Of a stretch of DNA of 64,000 nt, positions 1 through 8,805 are shown piece after piece (position 1 is the first letter of the stretch; every line of letters starts with the position of its first letter). The DNA comes from DATFVA01 sp963711455 (GTDB lineage: Bacteria; Bacteroidota; Ignavibacteria; Ignavibacteriales; Ignavibacteriaceae). Where the stretch lies: assembly GCA_963711455.1 (NCBI GenBank), contig CAVQEH010000002.1:372001-436000 (forward strand), written 5' to 3'. The position numbers and the translations under genes were made by a program. A model generated the notes under the pieces. It made no database searches, was not told where the DNA came from, and saw nothing but the letters and a program-made list of their open reading frames with translations.

Positions 1-837
1 AAACCGTGAATAATAGTCGATCAGAGAATTTGTAGCATCATTTCCGGCACGTTGCTGAGTTTCTATACTTTTCTTCAATTCGGTAAGATTCATCTCTTCG
101 GGCTTTTGCTGTTTAGTAAGAAGTTCTGCGGGAGTAAAGTTTAAACTATCAATCTTCATATCCTTAAAATATTCGGCAGTCTGTGTGTTTTGATGGAATA
201 TCCTTTCAATGCCGTTTTTAGCTATCCACACATGAGCGACCGTATCATAAACCATTCTTACTGCATCTATGCGGTAAACCATCCTGGTTAAATCATTTTT
301 ATCAAACCCCTGTATGCTAACCCGGTTTGCCTGAAGGATAGAATTATCAAAGTAAGAAATATTTACAATTCTGGTTCGGGAATCCTGGAAGAAAAGATTA
401 CTACCTGTATAGTTAAATCCCTTTTTAAGATACTGCATTTCTATATTCAGCTTTGTTTTATTAGCCATCGGCACAAGGTAACCTGCGAAGTAAACGGAGA
501 AGATGCTGATAAAAAATGTAGTAATAAGAAAAGGCAGCATAAACCGGTACATACTAACGCCGCTTGCTTTTATTGCGGTCAACTCGCTAAGCTGTGCTGC
601 TTTTCCTGCAGTGAACAAGGCTCCGAATAAAACTGCAATTGGTGTAATCAGCTTGATTATGTCCGGTGAGAAAACAAAATAGTAATGAAGTACAATGGGT
701 GCGGCAACATTCTGATCGATGAAATCATCAAGATTTTCCATCATATCTATCACAACAAAGATGAGGGTAAAAGCAAATAATCCAAAAACAATTGTTTGAA
801 GAAACTGCTTTATCAGGTATTTATCAAGAATTTTCAT
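1..837 (-). CDS. lptG: LptF/LptG family permease, LptG-like (3' end cut by window)
   Basis: Inner-membrane permease subunit of the lipopolysaccharide transport ABC machine. I translated this minus-strand frame from the ATG at 837-835; it stays open to the window edge, so about 279 N-terminal residues are visible and the C-terminal membrane half is missing. It starts MKILDKYLIKQFLQT, the usual YjgP/YjgQ opening, followed by a hydrophobic helix, the motif with F-G-A-L-F-T-A-G-K-A-A-Q-L-S-E-L-T-A-I-K-A-S-G-V-S (the loop contacting the ATPase), a further helix, then the start of the periplasmic beta-jellyroll domain. Its start overlaps the end of the upstream permease gene by 14 bp, so the two are translationally linked. 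LptF and LptG are hard to separate by eye; the short N-terminus favours LptG. Confidence 0.88.
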   Translation of the reverse strand, partial: MKILDKYLIKQFLQTIVFGLFAFTLIFVVIDMMENLDDFIDQNVAAPIVLHYYFVFSPDIIKLITPIAVLFGALFTAGKAAQLSELTAIKASGVSMYRFMLPFLITTFFISIFSVYFAGYLVPMANKTKLNIEMQYLKKGFNYTGSNLFFQDSRTRIVNISYFDNSILQANRVSIQGFDKNDLTRMVYRIDAVRMVYDTVAHVWIAKNGIERIFHQNTQTAEYFKDMKIDSLNFTPAELLTKQQKPEEMNLTELKKSIETQQRAGNDATNSLIDYYSRF

Positions 838-2212
838 AATGACTTTCTGAATTTTCTTCTTCATTCCCGCGAAATTGTTTCGGAATAATTTTGTTTATCC
901 ATGTGAACCGGATAGTTACAGTTTCTTTTACAGTTTTAAGTGTTAATAAAATACCCGCAATTGTTAAAAGGATATTTGCAGACCACATACCCCAGAAAGG
1001 TGCGAAGAAATCTCTTTCCGCCAGCTTTTCTCCCCCGATAAGGAAAGCCCAGTAAATAAGAAAAAAGAAAAGACTGATGCTGGCGGCAACACCAAATCCA
1101 CCTTTCCTGGTCATAGTTCCCAACGGAGCTCCGATAAGAACAAATACAATGCATGCAGCGGGCAGAGCGTATTTTTTGTATATCTCTACTTCATATTTGC
1201 TTATTTCATTGTGGTTAGCTTCAAGCCTGTCGTATCTTGAAACAAGGATATTTCTTTCATTTCGAAGCCTGTCAAGTAGTCTCGCATAAATAAGATTTTT
1301 TGCTTTAATGTTTGATGGCGTTTTAATCTTATTACTGGTTGTATCAATAAAAAAATATTTTTTAGCGGTGCTTGTCAAATCTTTCTGATATTGTTTTCTA
1401 AAAATATTCAGGCTGTCTACTATCTCTCTCATTGCAGAAGCACTTAATTCTCTTTCACCTCTCGGACTGCCAAGAGCTGACTGCTGAAAAGTGAACTGTG
1501 CCCCGTCCATTACAATCCTGTGCTTTTCAAATCTCAACCTTCTGTAAAGGTTTGTTTGAGAAATATCAGACTCATGTATTGACCCGTTTTCCAGATCCAT
1601 TATTAATTTTGACTGATCTTTGGAAAAATAAATTTTACCTTTTTCTGCAGTTACAACTTTTATTTCCCTGGGATCCGAATAATCATAAATTGTTATATCA
1701 TAAAGTTCATCTGTCTTTTGATTTATTTCTCTTGCCAGTATAGCATAGTTTGATACTTCCTGTGAAAACACACCTGGTTCAAGCGACAGTGTTGGCTTTT
1801 GTCTCGATATATCCTGCATAAGTATTTTAGCCTGGTGGTTTGCATCCGGCAGCACATCATTATTAAAGATTAAAAGAAGATATCCAATCACAACAGAAGC
1901 AAGCAAAGGGGCAATCATCATTTTATAGAGGCTTGTCCCGGTTGATTTAATAATTGTTATTTCATTATTCTGAGACATATTTCCAAATGCCATAAGTGTA
2001 GCGACAAGTGTAGACATTGGAACAACCAGTACAACCATCCAGGCAAGGTTAAAAGCTATCAGTTTAAGAATTACAAAAGTGTCTAATCCCTTTCCAACCA
2101 ATCTGTCTGCAAACTTCATAAAAAACTGAAGAATAAAAATGAAGATAATTGTTACATTGGAGTAGATAAATGGGGCTAAATGATTCTTTAATATATATTT
2201 GTATAAAATCAC
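824..2212 (-). CDS. LptF/LptG family permease, first gene of a two-gene operon
   Basis: 462-residue inner-membrane protein of the YjgP/YjgQ family, partner permease for LPS export. Three N-terminal membrane segments (about residues 10-32, 45-77, 98-117), with the conserved M-A-F-G-N-M-S-Q-N-N-E-I-T-I-I-K-S-T-G block between the second and third, a large periplasmic region (about 120-355, longer than in E. coli LptF, with a charged helical stretch near 300-350), then three C-terminal segments (about 358-440) containing P-L-G-T-M-T-R-K-G-G-F-G. The start is a GTG at 2212-2210 with no strong ribosome site; no in-frame ATG lies close upstream. It overlaps the following permease by 14 bp. Divergent from the lipoprotein gene at 2302, with an 89-bp shared upstream region. 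Confidence 0.9.
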   Translation of the reverse strand: MILYKYILKNHLAPFIYSNVTIIFIFILQFFMKFADRLVGKGLDTFVILKLIAFNLAWMVVLVVPMSTLVATLMAFGNMSQNNEITIIKSTGTSLYKMMIAPLLASVVIGYLLLIFNNDVLPDANHQAKILMQDISRQKPTLSLEPGVFSQEVSNYAILAREINQKTDELYDITIYDYSDPREIKVVTAEKGKIYFSKDQSKLIMDLENGSIHESDISQTNLYRRLRFEKHRIVMDGAQFTFQQSALGSPRGERELSASAMREIVDSLNIFRKQYQKDLTSTAKKYFFIDTTSNKIKTPSNIKAKNLIYARLLDRLRNERNILVSRYDRLEANHNEISKYEVEIYKKYALPAACIVFVLIGAPLGTMTRKGGFGVAASISLFFFLIYWAFLIGGEKLAERDFFAPFWGMWSANILLTIAGILLTLKTVKETVTIRFTWINKIIPKQFRGNEEENSESHYENS

Positions 2213-2286
2213 CCGGTCAATATATAAAAGGGGAAAAAGTTTAACAAGGAATTGATTGATGAAGGAGAAATCTCACCTCCTTTTTA

Positions 2287-2294
2287 TATATTTG
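2287..2294 (+). promoter_or_regulatory. possible Bacteroidetes-type -7 box
   Basis: TATATTTG matches the Bacteroidetes TAnnTTTG -7 consensus. It lies only 7 bases before the ATG at 2302, so transcription would be almost leaderless. No convincing -33 box was identified; treat as a weak candidate. Confidence 0.25.
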
Positions 2295-2301
2295 TACAGC
2301 T

Positions 2302-3318
2302 ATGTTAAGAATTTTATGGCCTATCCTGTTTGCCTGCATAATGCTAAATAGTTGTGGAACCAACAATCACTCTGATCTTAAATTAGAAAAAAACTCATTT
2401 TATCCGAGGTGGCTTTCATCGGGAGAATTTAATGCAGACCAGACATCAGGCATAACTTTCATTAAAGAGGTCCCGGACGGCGATAAATATTTTTTACTTG
2501 CAGACGATACCGGCGGTATACTTCATCTGAAAATTTCCCGGGATACGGTATTTACAATCACTCCCATAATATTTTCGCATAATTTTCTGGCTTATATAGA
2601 TACTTTTCCAAAAGCAGATTTTGAAGAAATAGTTTATTATAAAAAGATGAACGAAGTCTATCTTTCGATTGAAGGCAATGGGAAGTATCCTAAAAGATTT
2701 GCCGGGATATACAGGATATTTTTCAAAGATAACAACATTCTATCAGATACTCTTGATGATATAAAAAGAATTAACATCACACCTCAGGATCTTTTTGAAA
2801 AATATATCAGGGATAATATCGGTTATGAAGGGCTCGCAGTAGATGACAATTATTTTTATCTTGGTCTTGAAGGATTTACTGAAAAAAATATTTTTGCAGA
2901 CAGTACGATTTTATTTATTGCAGATAAATATTCAGAAAAGATAATTAAACGAATAAATACGAAACCTCTTGGAATTCATACTATTTGCGGCTTGTATTCA
3001 GATAAAAACAACTCTATTTATGGTGTTGATAGAAATAATAAAACTTTTTTTCATATTATTTTCAATAAAAATCTGGACATTGCCGATACAGCCCTTGTAA
3101 AAATTGAAACAAATATTCCGAATTATAATTCTTTTGATTATGTTGCATCCATTGAGAGCATAACAATGGATCAGCAAAAAAATGTTTATATGGTCGACGA
3201 TCCATGGAAAACATTCTTTATCCCTTCGAAAGAAGTTTTGGACCAGCTCGATTCAATTACTGTGAACCGATTCAGGAATTTTGTTCCTGTTATTTTTAAA
3301 TATACGTTGAAGAATTAA
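2302..3318 (+). CDS. putative lipoprotein of unknown function, possible beta-propeller
   Basis: 338 residues with a lipoprotein signal peptide: hydrophobic residues 3-15 then the lipobox L-N-S-C with the acylated Cys at residue 18. The mature part contains repeated strands such as Y-F-L-L-A-D-D-T-G-G and G-Y-E-G-L-A-V-D-D-N-Y-F-Y-L-G-L-E-G, which resemble blades of a SdiA-regulated or phytase-like propeller, but I cannot assign a family firmly. There is no sorting domain. It is first in a plus-strand run with the M20 peptidase 21 bp downstream, so the two are probably cotranscribed. Function unknown. Confidence 0.75.
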   Translation: MLRILWPILFACIMLNSCGTNNHSDLKLEKNSFYPRWLSSGEFNADQTSGITFIKEVPDGDKYFLLADDTGGILHLKISRDTVFTITPIIFSHNFLAYIDTFPKADFEEIVYYKKMNEVYLSIEGNGKYPKRFAGIYRIFFKDNNILSDTLDDIKRINITPQDLFEKYIRDNIGYEGLAVDDNYFYLGLEGFTEKNIFADSTILFIADKYSEKIIKRINTKPLGIHTICGLYSDKNNSIYGVDRNNKTFFHIIFNKNLDIADTALVKIETNIPNYNSFDYVASIESITMDQQKNVYMVDDPWKTFFIPSKEVLDQLDSITVNRFRNFVPVIFKYTLKN

Positions 3319-3339
3319 AGCGAGAACAGGAGTTAGAAA

Positions 3340-4707
3340 TTGGAAGAAGTAATTAATTTTATAAAAGAAAACCAGCCGCAATTTATAGAAGAGCTGAAAG
3401 AATTCTTAAGAATTCCCAGCATTAGTGCGATTCCGGAAAATAAAGATGATATTAATAAGGCGGCAAAATTTGTTGAGGAAAAACTTAAACAGGCAGGATT
3501 AAACAGGGTTGAAATTTTTAAAACCGAAGGTCATCCGCTGATTTATGGTGAATGGCTCGGCGCACCGGGCAAACCGACGGTTCTGATATATGGGCATTAT
3601 GATGTTCAGCCTGTAGATCCGATTGAACTATGGAAATCACCTCCGTTTGAACCTGAAATAAGAGATGGAAAAATATGGGCAAGAGGTGCTACCGATGATA
3701 AAGGCCAAATGTACATGCATATTAAAAGTGTCGAATCATTTTTTAAGGGAAAAGGTACTCTTCCTGTTAACGTGAAATTTATTATTGAAGGTGAAGAAGA
3801 AATTGGAAGTGAAAGCCTGGAATCATTTATAATATCGCACACAGATCTTTTAAAATGTGATGCTGTACTTATTTCCGATACGTCATTATTCGATAAAGGT
3901 GTTCCTACCTTGACTTATGGATTGCGTGGATTAAGCTTTATGGAGGTTGAAGTTACCGGGCCTGACAGAGATCTTCACTCCGGCAGTTTTGGAGGCGCGG
4001 TAGGAAATCCGATTAATATTCTTGCTAAAATGATCTCCCGTCTTCAGGATAAGAATGGTCATATTACTATTCCCGGTTTTTATGATGATGTGAAAAAACT
4101 TTCAAAGAAAGAGAAAGAAAATTTCAAACGTCTTAATTTTTCAGAAAAAAGATTTGCTAATGAAGTTGGTGTAAAAGAATTGCAGGGCGAAAAAGGATAT
4201 TCAACACTTGAAAGAATCTGGGTCAGGCCAACATTAGACTGCAACGGTATTATCGGGGGATATACAGGTAAAGGTGCGAAAACAGTTTTACCATCAAAAG
4301 CTTCGGCAAAAATAAGTATGCGGCTTGTCCCCGATCAGAAGCCTGTTAAAATCGCGAAGCTATTTACAAAATATATTAAGAAAATTGCTCCCCAATCTGT
4401 CAAAGTTTCTATCAAAAGCCTCCACGGAGCCCAGGCCAGCCTTACTCCGCTTAGTTCACCTGCAACCCTTGCTGCTTCAAAAGCAATGGAAAGAGCTTTT
4501 GGTAAAAAAACAGTTTTTATGAGAGAGGGAGGTTCGATACCCATTGTAAATGTTTTTGCAAATAAATTAAAAGCCCCGGTTGTTCTTATGGGTATGGGTC
4601 TGGATTCTGAAAATCTTCATTCACCTAATGAGCATTTTGATTTAAACCATTTCAAGCTGGGGATAATGAGCTCGGCTTATTTCTTTGATGAATTTTCAAA
4701 AAAATAA
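3340..4707 (+). CDS. M20/M28-clan metallodipeptidase (CNDP-like)
   Basis: 455-residue M20 family dipeptidase, normal length for the group that includes carnosinases and bacterial dipeptidases. Metal-site motif G-H-Y-D-V-Q-P gives His86 and Asp88; G-A-T-D-D-K-G supplies the bridging Asp (about 119); G-E-E-E-I-G-S at 151-157 supplies the general base and another ligand. The lid/dimerisation domain (about 190-340) contains D-L-H-S-G-S-F-G-G. A late H-S-P-N-E-H motif (about residues 428-433) provides the last His ligand. No signal peptide, so cytoplasmic, with a likely role in peptide turnover. The start is TTG at 3340, supported by AGGAG at 3328-3332, seven bases upstream; no in-frame ATG offers a better start. 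Confidence 0.93.
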   Translation: MEEVINFIKENQPQFIEELKEFLRIPSISAIPENKDDINKAAKFVEEKLKQAGLNRVEIFKTEGHPLIYGEWLGAPGKPTVLIYGHYDVQPVDPIELWKSPPFEPEIRDGKIWARGATDDKGQMYMHIKSVESFFKGKGTLPVNVKFIIEGEEEIGSESLESFIISHTDLLKCDAVLISDTSLFDKGVPTLTYGLRGLSFMEVEVTGPDRDLHSGSFGGAVGNPINILAKMISRLQDKNGHITIPGFYDDVKKLSKKEKENFKRLNFSEKRFANEVGVKELQGEKGYSTLERIWVRPTLDCNGIIGGYTGKGAKTVLPSKASAKISMRLVPDQKPVKIAKLFTKYIKKIAPQSVKVSIKSLHGAQASLTPLSSPATLAASKAMERAFGKKTVFMREGGSIPIVNVFANKLKAPVVLMGMGLDSENLHSPNEHFDLNHFKLGIMSSAYFFDEFSKK

Positions 4708-4719
4708 AAACTAATAGTG

Positions 4720-5571
4720 ATGAGACCAGGTCACTTAATCTTGTTGTTAATTTTTTCGCTGTTTCTTTTTTCGTGCGGGGAGAAGAAAGAAGACAAGAAC
4801 ATTGCAGGGAAACAAAATGAAGCTGCATATTCTCCTGATAAAGATCTCCGGATTCAAAATTATAAGCTCGAGCAGCAGAAGAAACAGGCAGCACGAAGAT
4901 TTCCGTGTGACACTATAGCATTAAAAGAATTTGTCTTATCTCATTACCCTGAGGGTACATACCTCGTGGATTTTGACAAAACACTTACTTATAATATTCC
5001 CAAGTCAGCGGTGATTTATCCTGAAAATTACCCCGGGTATATTTTTGGAATAATAGCAAAGTCAAAATCAGGAGAGAGATTTATTGAACCTAAAAATATA
5101 GTGGGATATAACGAGAGCTTTATCGATCTCGACAGTACAAAACTGGGAACCGCATTTTTTTATCTTGTACTTTTTCAATGTAATAATAACAGCTTTGATG
5201 TTGTCTGGGAATCAGTAATTCCATCTCACGGAGGCTTTAATACATTTTCAGTTAATGACTGGAGTTATAATAATACACCTTACATTCGTGTGAATTTCCA
5301 TTATGCACAGGGAATTGGTCACATTGACTATAATTACTTCCTTCTGAACGGATTGACTTCCAAACCCCATTTAATGATGACATATAAGGGTATTAATTTT
5401 AAGAGGACTATCACAAACTATAATAATGATAAATACCCTGATTATTATGAATATCTCTATTATGATTCGGGCAAAAAAGTTGAAGCTGTTGATTCTATTC
5501 CATTTGTCTGGAACCCTGTTAAAACGGCTTATGTTGATACCCGTAACGCAAAATTGACTCGTCCTTATTGA
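4720..5571 (+). CDS. putative lipoprotein of unknown function
   Basis: Starts either at GTG 4717 or, more likely, the adjacent ATG 4720, about 10 bp after the M20 peptidase stop, so probably the last gene of that operon. The N-terminus has a hydrophobic stretch ending in the lipobox F-S-C-G at residues 17-20 (numbered from ATG 4720), followed by a charged, Lys/Glu-rich linker. The rest (about 240 residues) is rich in Tyr, Asn and beta-type segments, with no motif I recognise. Predicted to be anchored in the outer or inner membrane. Function unknown. Confidence 0.75.
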   Translation: MRPGHLILLLIFSLFLFSCGEKKEDKNIAGKQNEAAYSPDKDLRIQNYKLEQQKKQAARRFPCDTIALKEFVLSHYPEGTYLVDFDKTLTYNIPKSAVIYPENYPGYIFGIIAKSKSGERFIEPKNIVGYNESFIDLDSTKLGTAFFYLVLFQCNNNSFDVVWESVIPSHGGFNTFSVNDWSYNNTPYIRVNFHYAQGIGHIDYNYFLLNGLTSKPHLMMTYKGINFKRTITNYNNDKYPDYYEYLYYDSGKKVEAVDSIPFVWNPVKTAYVDTRNAKLTRPY

Positions 5572-5581
5572 TTTTTTTTCT

Positions 5582-5589
5582 TATCTTTG
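5582..5589 (+). promoter_or_regulatory. possible -7 box upstream of the ygfZ-like operon
   Basis: TATCTTTG fits the TAnnTTTG consensus in the 159-bp gap before the folate-binding protein gene. The nearest TTG upstream (5554) is 25 bases away, longer than the usual spacing, so support is weak. Confidence 0.25.
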
Positions 5590-5730
5590 TATTGACCTTT
5601 GTGCTGGTTATGGTCCGGCAGAATAAATTGACAAGCCGGGAAAACAAATCTCATCACAGCCAAAATTTCAATAATTAACTCGTTTTATTTATATTTTTAT
5701 GGATAAATATTGATACAGCCCGGAGAAAGA

Positions 5731-6825
5731 ATGTTACAGACAGAAGACAAATTTCCTTTTAAAGATTTATTGCAATCTCTCGGAATTGATGCCGAAACTA
5801 CGGATGATAATAAGATTAAAAAGTATACTTCTGTTGAAGATGAACTAAATAGTTTATCCGATGGCGTGGGATTAAGAAACATATCAAATTATGGTATGAT
5901 AGAATTAAAAGGAAAGGATGTGCTGGATTTTCTTCACAGGATAAGTACAAACTCAGTTAGAAATCTTGGTAAAGAGCAGATAGTTAAAACCATATTCACC
6001 ACTGAGAAGGGGAGAATTATTGATCTGACAATCCTTATGAACTTTGAAGATTATCAGATTTTATTCTGTCATCCCGAACATCACACTAAAATATTAAGAT
6101 GGCTTGAGAAGTATATTATATCAGATGATGTAAAAGTTTCTGATATTAATAATAAATATACACTGCTCGAAATGATCGGACCGCAGGCAGATTCGTTTGT
6201 TACACTAATTTGTGGAACCGTTGTAAATAATATCCCTGAAAATTCATTCAAGGTAATTAGTGCAGAGGCGATGTTATTTTTTCTTGCAAAAATGAGAGAT
6301 CAAAAAGGGCAGCTTAAATACTGGATTATAGCAGACCATGTGAATGGTCACAGGTTTATTAAATATGCAGTTGATCATAAAGGTATTTTTGATTTTAACC
6401 TGGTTGGTGAAGAGGCATATAATGTTTACAGGGTTGAGCAAGGCATTCTTGTGGCACCAAATGAAATTAATGATAACTATAATCCCAATGAAGCCGGTTT
6501 GATCAAATACATCGATACTGCTAAAGGATGTTATATTGGACAGGAGGTTATTGCAAGACTAGATACCTATGATAAAGTTCAGAGAGGGGTTAAAGGCTTT
6601 GTATTTGACGAACCTGCCGAACAGAAAGAGTACGAGCTTTTTAATGGAGATGGAAGTGAAAGCGGAAAGATTACTTCAGTTGTTTATTCACCAAAATGTA
6701 AAAAGAATATCGGGCTGGGTTATTTAAGAAAAAATTATTTGCAGGAAGGCACAGCACTGACTGCTAAAGATCCTGATGGAAAAGAGATCAAAGTTTCGGT
6801 TCACAAAATTCCTTTCAAAAGATGA
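5731..6825 (+). CDS. ygfZ: YgfZ/GcvT domain folate-binding protein
   Basis: Tetrahydrofolate-dependent protein of the YgfZ family, known to support assembly or repair of iron-sulfur enzymes. The diagnostic motif K-G-C-Y-I-G-Q-E is present at residues 265-272, with the conserved Cys at 267, followed by a C-terminal barrel-like segment (G-K-I-T-S-V-V-Y-S and G-L-G-Y-L-R-K). I prefer ATG 5731 over the TTG at 5710 because GGAG (5722-5725) sits five bases before it; length is then 364 residues. The stop overlaps the next gene by four bases (ATGA), so the two are coupled. The presence of the Cys motif separates it from true aminomethyltransferase GcvT. Confidence 0.9.
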   Translation: MLQTEDKFPFKDLLQSLGIDAETTDDNKIKKYTSVEDELNSLSDGVGLRNISNYGMIELKGKDVLDFLHRISTNSVRNLGKEQIVKTIFTTEKGRIIDLTILMNFEDYQILFCHPEHHTKILRWLEKYIISDDVKVSDINNKYTLLEMIGPQADSFVTLICGTVVNNIPENSFKVISAEAMLFFLAKMRDQKGQLKYWIIADHVNGHRFIKYAVDHKGIFDFNLVGEEAYNVYRVEQGILVAPNEINDNYNPNEAGLIKYIDTAKGCYIGQEVIARLDTYDKVQRGVKGFVFDEPAEQKEYELFNGDGSESGKITSVVYSPKCKKNIGLGYLRKNYLQEGTALTAKDPDGKEIKVSVHKIPFKR

Positions 6826-7376
6826 AAATCTATACCAAAGGAGGAGATAAAGGCGAAACCGGGCTTTTCGGAGGAGACAGGGTATCAAAAAGTTCTGAAA
6901 GAATAGAAGCTTATGGAACGATTGATGAGCTTAATTCGTTTATAGGATTAGCCGTAATCGAAGTAAAAAGTGAGGATATAAAGAAATTATTATTAACAAT
7001 TCAGAGTCAGCTTTTTACTGTTGGTTCGGATCTTGCAACACCGTTAAACGAAAAAAATAAAAAATATGATATCCCCCGTGTACCGGAAAAGTTCTTTGAA
7101 GAAGCTGAGAACCAAATAGATAAATTTGATGCACAACTTGAACCCCTGCAGAATTTTATTCTTCCCGGCGGTACAAAATCTGCTTCCCTATTAAACGTTT
7201 GCAGAACGATCTGCCGGAGAGCAGAAAGAAGAGTTGTGGCTTTAGATGCTTCATCAAAAACTGGAGAAAATATTATTATATTTCTCAACCGGTTAAGCGA
7301 TTTGTTTTTTGTTCTTGCACGTTATGAAAATATGATCTCAGGAATCCCTGATACAATCTGGAAACCCGGTAAATAA
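6822..7376 (+). CDS. ATP:cob(I)alamin adenosyltransferase, PduO type
   Basis: 184 residues, standard for the PduO/MmaB-type enzyme that adenosylates cob(I)alamin to make adenosylcobalamin. The N-terminal ATP-binding motif T-K-G-G-D-K-G-E-T-G-L-F-G-G (residues 5-18) is intact, followed by R-I-E-A-Y-G-T-I-D-E-L-N-S. The C-terminal helices carry C-R-T-I-C-R-R-A-E-R-R and F-L-N-R-L-S-D-L-F-F-V-L-A-R, matching the family's active-site signatures. Cytoplasmic. Start ATG overlaps the upstream ygfZ-like stop (ATGA). No cobalamin riboswitch was recognised upstream of the operon. Confidence 0.95.
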   Translation: MKIYTKGGDKGETGLFGGDRVSKSSERIEAYGTIDELNSFIGLAVIEVKSEDIKKLLLTIQSQLFTVGSDLATPLNEKNKKYDIPRVPEKFFEEAENQIDKFDAQLEPLQNFILPGGTKSASLLNVCRTICRRAERRVVALDASSKTGENIIIFLNRLSDLFFVLARYENMISGIPDTIWKPGK

Positions 7377-7410
7377 TTAATAATCCCTGCCTATCACAAA
7401 CGGGTAAAAA

Positions 7411-7444
7411 TTAACAATTTTAAATTATTATTGAAAATTGTTAA
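7411..7444. repeat. AT-rich inverted repeat after the adenosyltransferase gene
   Basis: An 11-bp perfect inverted repeat, TTAACAATTTT (7411-7421) and AAAATTGTTAA (7434-7444), with further TTAATTG/AATTG repeats up to 7470. It may end the ygfZ operon or simply be an AT-rich spacer before tmRNA; there is no clean T-run. Confidence 0.4.
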
Positions 7445-7475
7445 TTGTAAATTGATCATTGTTAATTAATTATTT

Positions 7476-7836
7476 GGGGGTGAATTTTGGTTTCGACGGG
7501 GTTGAAGAGGCATAGAACTGCGCACCGTGTTCCCCGAAATACACGTTAAACAATTGGGAATAAAATAATAACTGGCGAATATAATTACGCCCTAGCTGCC
7601 TAAGTAAAACCTTAGCAGCCGTTTACCTTATTTTTTCGTACCGGGGTAAGGATGAACGTCGTTTTGGTACGATAGCCGTTTTAGTTGTCTGTGCTATGTG
7701 CGGTGAAATTTAAGCAGGCAGGTTTAAAGTGATCCTTGTCTGTCTGGTAGCTTTAAATCAAAATAAAAACAGACTATGTGTGTAGATGTTCTTTGGATCT
7801 TAACTTCGGACGCGGGTTCGACTCCCGCCACCTCCA
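7476..7836 (+). ncRNA. ssrA: transfer-messenger RNA (ssrA)
   Basis: One-piece tmRNA that rescues stalled ribosomes. The 5' end GGGGGTG (7476-7482) pairs with CACCTCC (7829-7835) to form the acceptor stem; the discriminator A is 7836 and CCA is not encoded. TTTCGACGGGG near the 5' end and GGTTCGACTCCCGCC (T arm) near the 3' end are the classic tRNA-like parts. The reading frame resumes at GGC 7574 and encodes G-E-Y-N-Y-A-L-A-A, followed by TAA at 7601-7603. Pseudoknot-like segments follow (7604-7800). The tag starts with Gly, as in Bacteroidetes tags, rather than the Ala of Proteobacteria. Confidence 0.97.
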
Positions 7837-7979
7837 CTTTTGCTTGATTCAGCGTGATTTTTATTTATCTCAATTAACACTAATCTTTAGAGAATAACTT
7901 ATAAAGTTTTTATATTTTGGTTAGAAGTTAATTCATTTTTTATTTAAAATAACAGATACAAAACTTAGGCAATTGAAAT

Positions 7980-8687
7980 ATGCAGGAATTTGATAATACA
8001 CCTGAAGATGAAAAAATAAGTCGACTTTTTCTGCAGCATTTGGAAAATTATAAACTGCCAAAAAAAATTTTGAAGATTGCTCAAAAGATTGACTTTAAGG
8101 GTATCCTAGAATCGTTCGATTCTGAATTCAATAATCTCTGGAACAATCTTTCAATTCAGAAATCTATTAAAAATTCTCAGGGTACTAAAAACGAATATAG
8201 AGACCAGGTTCTTTCTATATTAAATCAATCATTTTTCAATGCTCTATATACCGGGATAAAAGAATTAGAGATTAAACAAATAGATTTTGATGAACTAAAT
8301 AAAAACATTCAGCAGGATTTCATTTCAATAATCAAAAATTTACTTAAACCTTTTGATATTAAAAATCTCCAGGTTTTAGTTTTGAAAGAAAGTAAAACTG
8401 AAGAAGTAGTAGCTTCAAAGGAAATTGAAAGTGAAGATATTCTGACGAAAAAATCAACCAGGCATCTCGAAAAGAAGTTTAATCCTGAAGATATTCCGTT
8501 GTATGATAAAATCATCAAACTATATCAGGAACAAAAGAAAGAAGATCAGGTTCTATCAGTCAGGCAGGTTGCACTTGAGATTGCAAGAAGAGATATCGGA
8601 CTCACCGACAAACACGAATTACAAAACTTTTACAACCGGTTCATTAATTACAAAAGAAAGAAATGGAAGAAAAATTCTATTGACTGA
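7980..8687 (+). CDS. hypothetical protein, Lys/Glu-rich, possible C-terminal helical domain
   Basis: 235 residues, no signal peptide and no membrane segment, so cytoplasmic. Strongly helical and charged (about residues 60-140). The last 70 residues (Y-D-K-I-I-K-L-Y-Q-E-Q then V-R-Q-V-A-L-E-I-A-R-R-D-I-G-L-T-D and N-R-F-I-N-Y-K-R-K-K-W-K-K) look like a helix-turn-helix-type or nucleic-acid-binding basic tail, but this is only an impression. Start ATG 7980 has no clear ribosome site. It lies alone between tmRNA and the convergent T9SS gene. I do not recognise the family. Confidence 0.65.
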   Translation: MQEFDNTPEDEKISRLFLQHLENYKLPKKILKIAQKIDFKGILESFDSEFNNLWNNLSIQKSIKNSQGTKNEYRDQVLSILNQSFFNALYTGIKELEIKQIDFDELNKNIQQDFISIIKNLLKPFDIKNLQVLVLKESKTEEVVASKEIESEDILTKKSTRHLEKKFNPEDIPLYDKIIKLYQEQKKEDQVLSVRQVALEIARRDIGLTDKHELQNFYNRFINYKRKKWKKNSID

Positions 8688-8780
8688 TTAATTTTGAAAC
8701 AAACGGAGATATTTAATATCTGTATTCAATAAAATGATTTTTGTTGAAATCAGTTTTAATAATATTTTGACTTTAAGAGA

Positions 8781-8800
8781 AAGGGAGCCGAAGCTCCCTT
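8781..8800 (-). terminator. intrinsic terminator with UUCG tetraloop
   Basis: Perfect 8-bp stem AAGGGAGC/GCTCCCTT; on the minus strand the loop is TTCG, the extra-stable UUCG tetraloop, followed by TTCTCTT. It sits 6 bp past the stop of the minus-strand gene ending at 8806. Confidence 0.8.
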
Positions 8801-8805
8801 GAAAA

